64,000 nt of DNA from Emydura subglobosa (Eukaryota > Chordata > Testudines > Chelidae): NCBI GenBank assembly GCA_007922225.1, contig ML679961.1, positions 74,660,652 through 74,724,651 of the forward strand, written 5' to 3'. The notes beneath the pieces were generated by a model that saw nothing but the letters and a program-made list of their open reading frames with translations, made no database searches and had not been told where the DNA came from. The translations under genes were made by a program, and so were the position numbers. Each line of letters starts with the position of its first letter. The stretch's first letter is position 1. Below are positions 59,498 to 64,000 of this stretch, in pieces.

Positions 59498-60714
59498 TCA
59501 ATGTATTTAGTCCCCTCTATGGGCTTGAGCAGAGGGACAGGCCTATGTTTCCGTATCCCCCATGCAAGGCAGTGTTCACTGCAGGTGAATACACTCCTTT
59601 ACGCATAAGGACTGCAAGTATGTTAGACCTTTACAGTCTGTGAAGAGGGGAGGAGGTTCCATCTTTACCCCATTCTCCAGAGTATCTGGGTATAACATCC
59701 AGTCACAATACAGACCTCTGCCTATCTGTATCATTTTCTTCCATCAATTAACATTGCTCCAAATTCTATCCTAACTACATATATTAAATTAAGTAATTTG
59801 CAGTGAATCAGTGGCCATTGATCCATGTTAACATAAATAAAGATTAATCAGCCAACAAAACATACTTTCAAATCACATTGCTTGTAAGTGCAATAAATTA
59901 TTAGTATGCGGATGAAAAAGACAATGTTGATGTTTCACTCTCCTGACCATTTTTAGTCTTTTTTTAAAAATGATCTAAGACTTAAGTCCAAAGATAGAGG
60001 TAGAAATATGGGGACATCATCAATGATGCTTGTAAAGAATTTTTTTTCATGGCATTTCTGAGGTTCTGATGAAAGCTGTTGATTTGGTTATTCTTCATAA
60101 CTAACAACAAACAACTAAAAACAACGAGAGTTCTGTGGCACTTTAAAGACTAACAAATTTAATATTTGCAGACATAAGATAGCTCACGGCTTTCCCTGAT
60201 TACATGGGACCACCCTTCATTTTTAATTCAAATTGACCTCTCTGACACATAAATCCAATCTTATTTTACATTTGTTGGTAAATTACTGTCATAAAAAATT
60301 CTGCACTATGAAACAGGGTTTATAGAAAATGTTATATTTGCTAAAATATTTCCCTGCCTCATTTAAAGAAGTCTTCAAGAATTGTTACTTTGTAGCTCAT
60401 TTTTGCATTATTTTATGTTAGGGTGGAGAGGTGGCGATCACTTTATTCCTGGAGGCTTTGGGCATGGAAATTCCTAATTAAGGCAAAGATTTCATAAGCA
60501 GCCAAATGCAGTTATGTGCCCAAATCCCACTGGGTGTCTAAGTTCCATAGGCTCCTTTGAATCCAAGCTGAACATATTAGGTTTGAAAAGCATTCCCTGT
60601 AATGGGAAATGGGAATACATCTAAAACCAGTAATATTTAACATAATGGTAAATAAATAAAAGAAAATACTTTGATTGTGTCCACTGGTCTGCTGTACCTA
60701 ACATAAACAAAAGA
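59498..60714. other. non-coding DNA with one short repeat
   Basis: At 60,118-60,200 the sequence ACGAGAGTTCTGTGGCACTT, TAAAGACTAACAAATTTAAT, GCAGACATAAGATAGCTCACGG is a fragment of an interspersed repeat very common in turtles, as I remember it; I do not assign the family. The remainder shows nothing. Confidence 0.45.
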
Positions 60715-61970
60715 ACTTAAGCATGGGCTATATTGGGTCAGACCCATGGTTCATCTAGCCCAGTATCCTGTCTTCTGACAGTGGGCAGTGCCTGATCCTT
60801 CAGAGCAAAGGAACAGAACAGGGCAATTATCAAGTAATCCATCCCCTGTCGTCCAGTCCTAGCTCCAGTCAGACAGAGGTTTAGGGACACTCAGAGCACA
60901 GGGTTGCATCCCTAATAGTCATTGATGGATTTATTCTCCATGAACTTATCTAAATCTTCTTTTTAACCCATTTATACTTTTGGCCTTCACATCATCTCCT
61001 GGCAACAAGTTCCACAGGTTGACTCTGTGTTGAATGGAAAAGAGCTTCCTTTTAAACCTGCTTCCTATTAATTCCATTGAGTGATACCTGGTTGTTGTGT
61101 TATGTGAAGGGGTAAATAACACTTCCCTGTTCATTTTCTTCATTCAGTTCAATGATTTTATACACCTCTATCATATCCCACCTTAGTTGTCTCTTTTCTA
61201 AGATGAACAGTCCCAGTCTTTTTAATCTCTCCTCATATGGAAGCTGTTCCATACTCCTAATCATTTTTGTTGCCCTACTCTGCACCTTTTCAAATTTTAA
61301 TATATCTTTTTTGAGATTAGGAGACCAGAACTGTATGCAATATTCAAGGTGCAGGTGTATCAAGGCTTATATATAGGGACATTATGATATTTTCTGTCTT
61401 CTTCTTTATCCCCTTCCTAATGGTTCCTAACATTTTGGTAGGTTTTCTTTTTTTAGTTTATTTTTGGGGTTTTTTTTAACTGCTGCTGCACTGAACAGAT
61501 GTTTTCAGAGAACTATCCATGATGATTCCAAGATATCTTTCTTGAGTGGTAACAGCTTATTTAGACTGCATCATTTTGTATGTATACTTGGGATTATGTT
61601 TTCCAATGTGCATTACTTTGCACTTATCAACACTGAATTTCATCTGCCATTTTGTCGCCCAGTCACCCAGTTTTGTGAGATCCCTTTGTAACACTTGACA
61701 ATCAGAACTGGATTTAACTATCTTGAGCAATTTTGTGTAGTCTGCAAATTTTGCCATCTCGTTTACCCTTTTTCCAGATCATTTATGAATATGTTTAAAA
61801 GCACACGTCCCAAGACAGATCTTTGAAGGCCCTCACTATTTATCTTGCTCCATTGTGAAAACTGACTATTTATTCCTGTCCTTTGTTTCCTGTCTTTTAA
61901 CCACCTACTGATTTATGAAAGGACCTTCTCTCTTATTTCATGACTGTTTGTTTTGTATAAGAGCCTTTGG
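60715..61970 (-). mobile_element. CR1 LINE, older subfamily, 5'-truncated
   Basis: The plus strand is antisense CR1, 3' end at about 60,715 (GGGTCAGACCCATGGTTCATC, CTAGCCCAGTATCCTGTC). Minus-strand peptides from right to left include MAKFADYTKLLKIVKSSSD, DWATKWQMKFSVDKCKVMHI, MIHLHLEYCIQFWSPNLKKD, ATKMIRSMEQLPYEERLKRL and a C-terminal WNLLPGDDVKAKSINGLKRR. The catalytic FADD box reads FADY, so the second Asp is lost. The segment from 61,780 to 61,970 (GATCATTTATGAATATG, TTTGAAGGCCCTCACTAT, CTTTTAACCACCTACTGATT) extends the match upstream toward the polymerase core. Several stops and frameshifts show it is older than the copy at 47.7 kb. Confidence 0.85.
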
Positions 61971-62104
61971 TGTGAATGTAATGTGGATTACTACAGCTGG
62001 ACTCTAGCTTCAAAGTTCAGATCTGAATCTAAACTTTTTCAAAGTTCTAGGGAATATTGATCAAGTGTTTTGGGTCAGGGTCATCTCTATTATTTGTATC
62101 TTCA
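61971..62104. other. short non-coding gap
   Basis: GTTCAGATCTGAATCTAAAC near 62,010 resembles debris at 51.5 kb; nothing more is seen. Confidence 0.4.
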
Positions 62105-62400
62105 AAGCATTGTACAAGCGAGAATGATCTCATTTATCCTCACAAATAGCTATGGTTCAGAAATTTTACATAGGCAAGTTTTTATTGTCTTAAAATCAAC
62201 CCTTCTGTCAACACCAATGGATTTATACCAGCAATAAATCTGGCCCACTATTTCCATTTTATAGATATCAAAAATGAGGAAGAGAAGGTAAGTGAATTGT
62301 CCAATATCAGAGAGAGGAATCATTGTCAGAGATAGAGCTAGCACGTCTGGACTCTTATCTTGTTCATGGATCACTAGACCAGCCTTGCTGCAGTCATTAA
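62105..62400 (-). repeat. MIR/CORE-SINE fragment, antisense
   Basis: AGCATTGTACAAGCGAGAATG, TCATTTATCCTCACAAATAGC, CCATTTTATAGATATC, AAATGAGGAAGAGAAGGTAAG, TGAATTGTCCAATATCAG and GAGATAGAGCTAGCACG are in antisense MIR order. A foreign piece of about 100 bp sits between the second and third blocks. Confidence 0.55.
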
Positions 62401-63333
62401 CATTATTATTATTTGTCCTGACATTATGTGGTTTGGCTGCTCCTGTAAGAAGTTTCATTATGTAGTACAGTCAACTTCAGATATTCAAAAATTGCTAGTT
62501 GGATCCCCAAAATCATAATGTGGCAGCCAAAGAAAGAAGGTTTTGAAAAAAGTGAAAGGTTCCTTAAAAAGTGCAGATTTGGTTAGATTACAAGACAAAG
62601 CACCTTCCCAATCTAAGGGCTATTAGTAGAACTCTGACATCACACAGGCAATATCTGTAGCACTATTAACCAGGGTACTTCTGTAGATCAGATGTGGGAT
62701 AAGATAGAAAAGATCGTTTGCAATGGAATTTATCTTGCAGTATCAAGATTAATTGAAGGTGATTTGAATACCTGGAAGATATATTGAGGTTTGCCAATAA
62801 TAGCAATAACGGAGCTGTTTTTTCAGTGCATTGAGATTGGGTTTTTTTTTTTAAATGTTTAATTCTATTCTTGAAAATTCGGATGAGGATGATTTATTTT
62901 ATAATGTTAGATTCACAGTTAATGAACCTAATGAGGTATATAGCTTGGTTTCAGGATTTCTTCCTTCTGACATGAATAATTTGTCTTATAAAATGTTAAA
63001 GCATATAAATTACAAATGTTCGGAGATAATTGTTAAATTGTTTAATTTCATATTGGAATACATTTGAATCCATGTCTTTTGAAGGAACACATCATTGAAT
63101 GTAAGTCTATTGCCACCTTTTTGGTCCCTCCAATACTTTTTATCCCTAATTACAGAGGTGGACAAAATATTCATTGTGAACAATTTTTCCAACAGATGCA
63201 GCCCTTTTTTTCCGATCATGAATTACCGGTGAATAGAGTTTGATTTCCACAAATTTGTTTGCTATTCAGAGCTGTTCAATTAACACTTTATACAAGTGAA
63301 TTACAGTAAAAGCTGTTCACAAACTATTCGTTG
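62401..63333. other. AT-rich non-coding DNA
   Basis: A 70-codon plus-strand frame at 62,855-63,067 is Asn/Leu/Ser-rich and reads AT-rich DNA; it has no motif that I trust. Nothing else is recognised. Confidence 0.45.
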
Positions 63334-63464
63334 AGGGTGAAATTCACCTTTGTGCAGAGAGGCAGCACAAGTCTATGTGTGTTAAGTCCTATTCAGACCT
63401 TTAATGAGATTTCACTGCATCATGGGCCTTGTGCTGGATATCTGTACGGGATGAATTTTACCCT
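63334..63464. repeat. 131-bp palindromic interspersed repeat
   Basis: AGGGTGAAATTCACC...GGCAGCACAAG on the left mirrors CTTGTGCTGG...GATGAATTTTACCCT on the right. A half copy lies at 49,048. It is an old MITE-like hairpin family. Confidence 0.6.
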
Positions 63465-64000
63465 TAGACAATATTCGACTATCTGCTATTCATTATTCAT
63501 GGTGAATGATTGGTCCTTAAGTCTGATTATATTGTTTCTACTCCTTGCTTGGAGACTGAGACTTTTATAAACAGGAAAAGAAAAATCAAGTTTTGCTTCA
63601 CAAACACATTTACATGAATAAGTATTCACAAGAATTTTGCATTGTGTGAACAAAATATAATTCGTTGGAACTGAAAGTCTCTTTGTTCTGAGATTGTTCA
63701 GTTGTCAGTGTAATATGAATGGGTAGTGTCAGCCTAGTTTGTATACACAAAATGCACCAGCAGCATAGCTGGAACTAATGGCTCCCTTCTTGCTAGTTTC
63801 AGCAGAGAGTTCATGGATTGACAGATTTGTAAAAACTGCTTAACTCTGATCCATATAAAGTATCCATTCAAAGCAGATCTGGAAGACTTGAGCAGGATAG
63901 ACTGGGAAAACGTATACAGCCATTGCCCATGCTGTACTTATTTTGTGGATAAAGAGAAAGCTTGTGTTTCCCTCCTATCAATCTGGCACTTTTCAAAATC
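63465..64000. other. non-coding DNA to window end
   Basis: No gene or repeat recognised. Confidence 0.5.

Noticed and set aside
1..64000. CRISPR array, bacterial defence system or other prokaryotic locus
   Set aside because: There are no regularly spaced identical repeats and no compact operons. The repeat content is that of a vertebrate nuclear genome.

Overview
The window looks like gene-poor, AT-rich vertebrate nuclear DNA, most likely from a turtle (Testudines), with a crocodilian as the second choice. The reasons are repeated 5'-truncated CR1 LINEs ending in the ATTCTATG-type 3' microsatellite, MIR/CORE-SINE and L2-like tails, palindromic MITEs of types I remember from turtle and crocodilian DNA, and no L1/Alu-type primate or rodent repeats. 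There are no bacterial operons, CRISPR arrays, rRNA or tRNA genes. I found no host protein-coding exon that I can defend. The sequence is probably intergenic or deep intronic, and almost everything recognisable is transposable-element material in different stages of decay.

Layout. 1-15 kb: old MIR and L2 pieces, small palindromic repeats, a 392-bp MITE (10.7-11.1 kb) and two doubtful LTR-like blocks (7.1-7.9 and 13.6-14.5 kb). 15-22 kb: a CR1 reverse-transcriptase shard, a 122-bp MITE and a MITE with 59-bp inverted repeats. 22.2-24.3 kb: a decayed hAT transposon whose minus-strand transposase resembles the ZBED5/SCAND3/FAM200 group. 26-30 kb: a CR1 tail, a MIR, a purine-rich block and two short MITEs. 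30.8-31.9 kb: a GC-rich island with all the boundary marks of an LTR-type insertion (TGTAG...CTACA ends, 5-bp target duplication ATCTG, 70-bp terminal direct repeats). 38-41 kb: two minus-strand CR1 copies; the first carries what appears to be a precise 43-bp internal inversion. 44.1-44.7 kb: a degenerate, partly palindromic repeat cluster. 46.6-49 kb: a MITE, an L2-like tail and the best-preserved CR1, with a 308-codon open stretch. 52.1-55.3 kb: a full-length but dead two-gene Harbinger transposon, with HARBI1-like transposase on the plus strand and a Myb/SANT-type accessory protein remnant on the minus strand, tail to tail. 57-59.5 kb: an L2-like tail split by a MITE, and a hairpin MITE containing a ~46-bp minisatellite. 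60.7-62 kb: an older CR1 subfamily copy on the minus strand.

How the parts relate. The Harbinger relic has terminal sequence GGTATGTCTACACTG, nearly the same as the ends of the MITEs at 46.6 kb and, more weakly, at 10.7, 28.4 and 55.0 kb. The window therefore seems to hold both a candidate autonomous parent and its non-autonomous relatives. Family names rest on remembered protein and repeat consensus patterns; no database search was possible.
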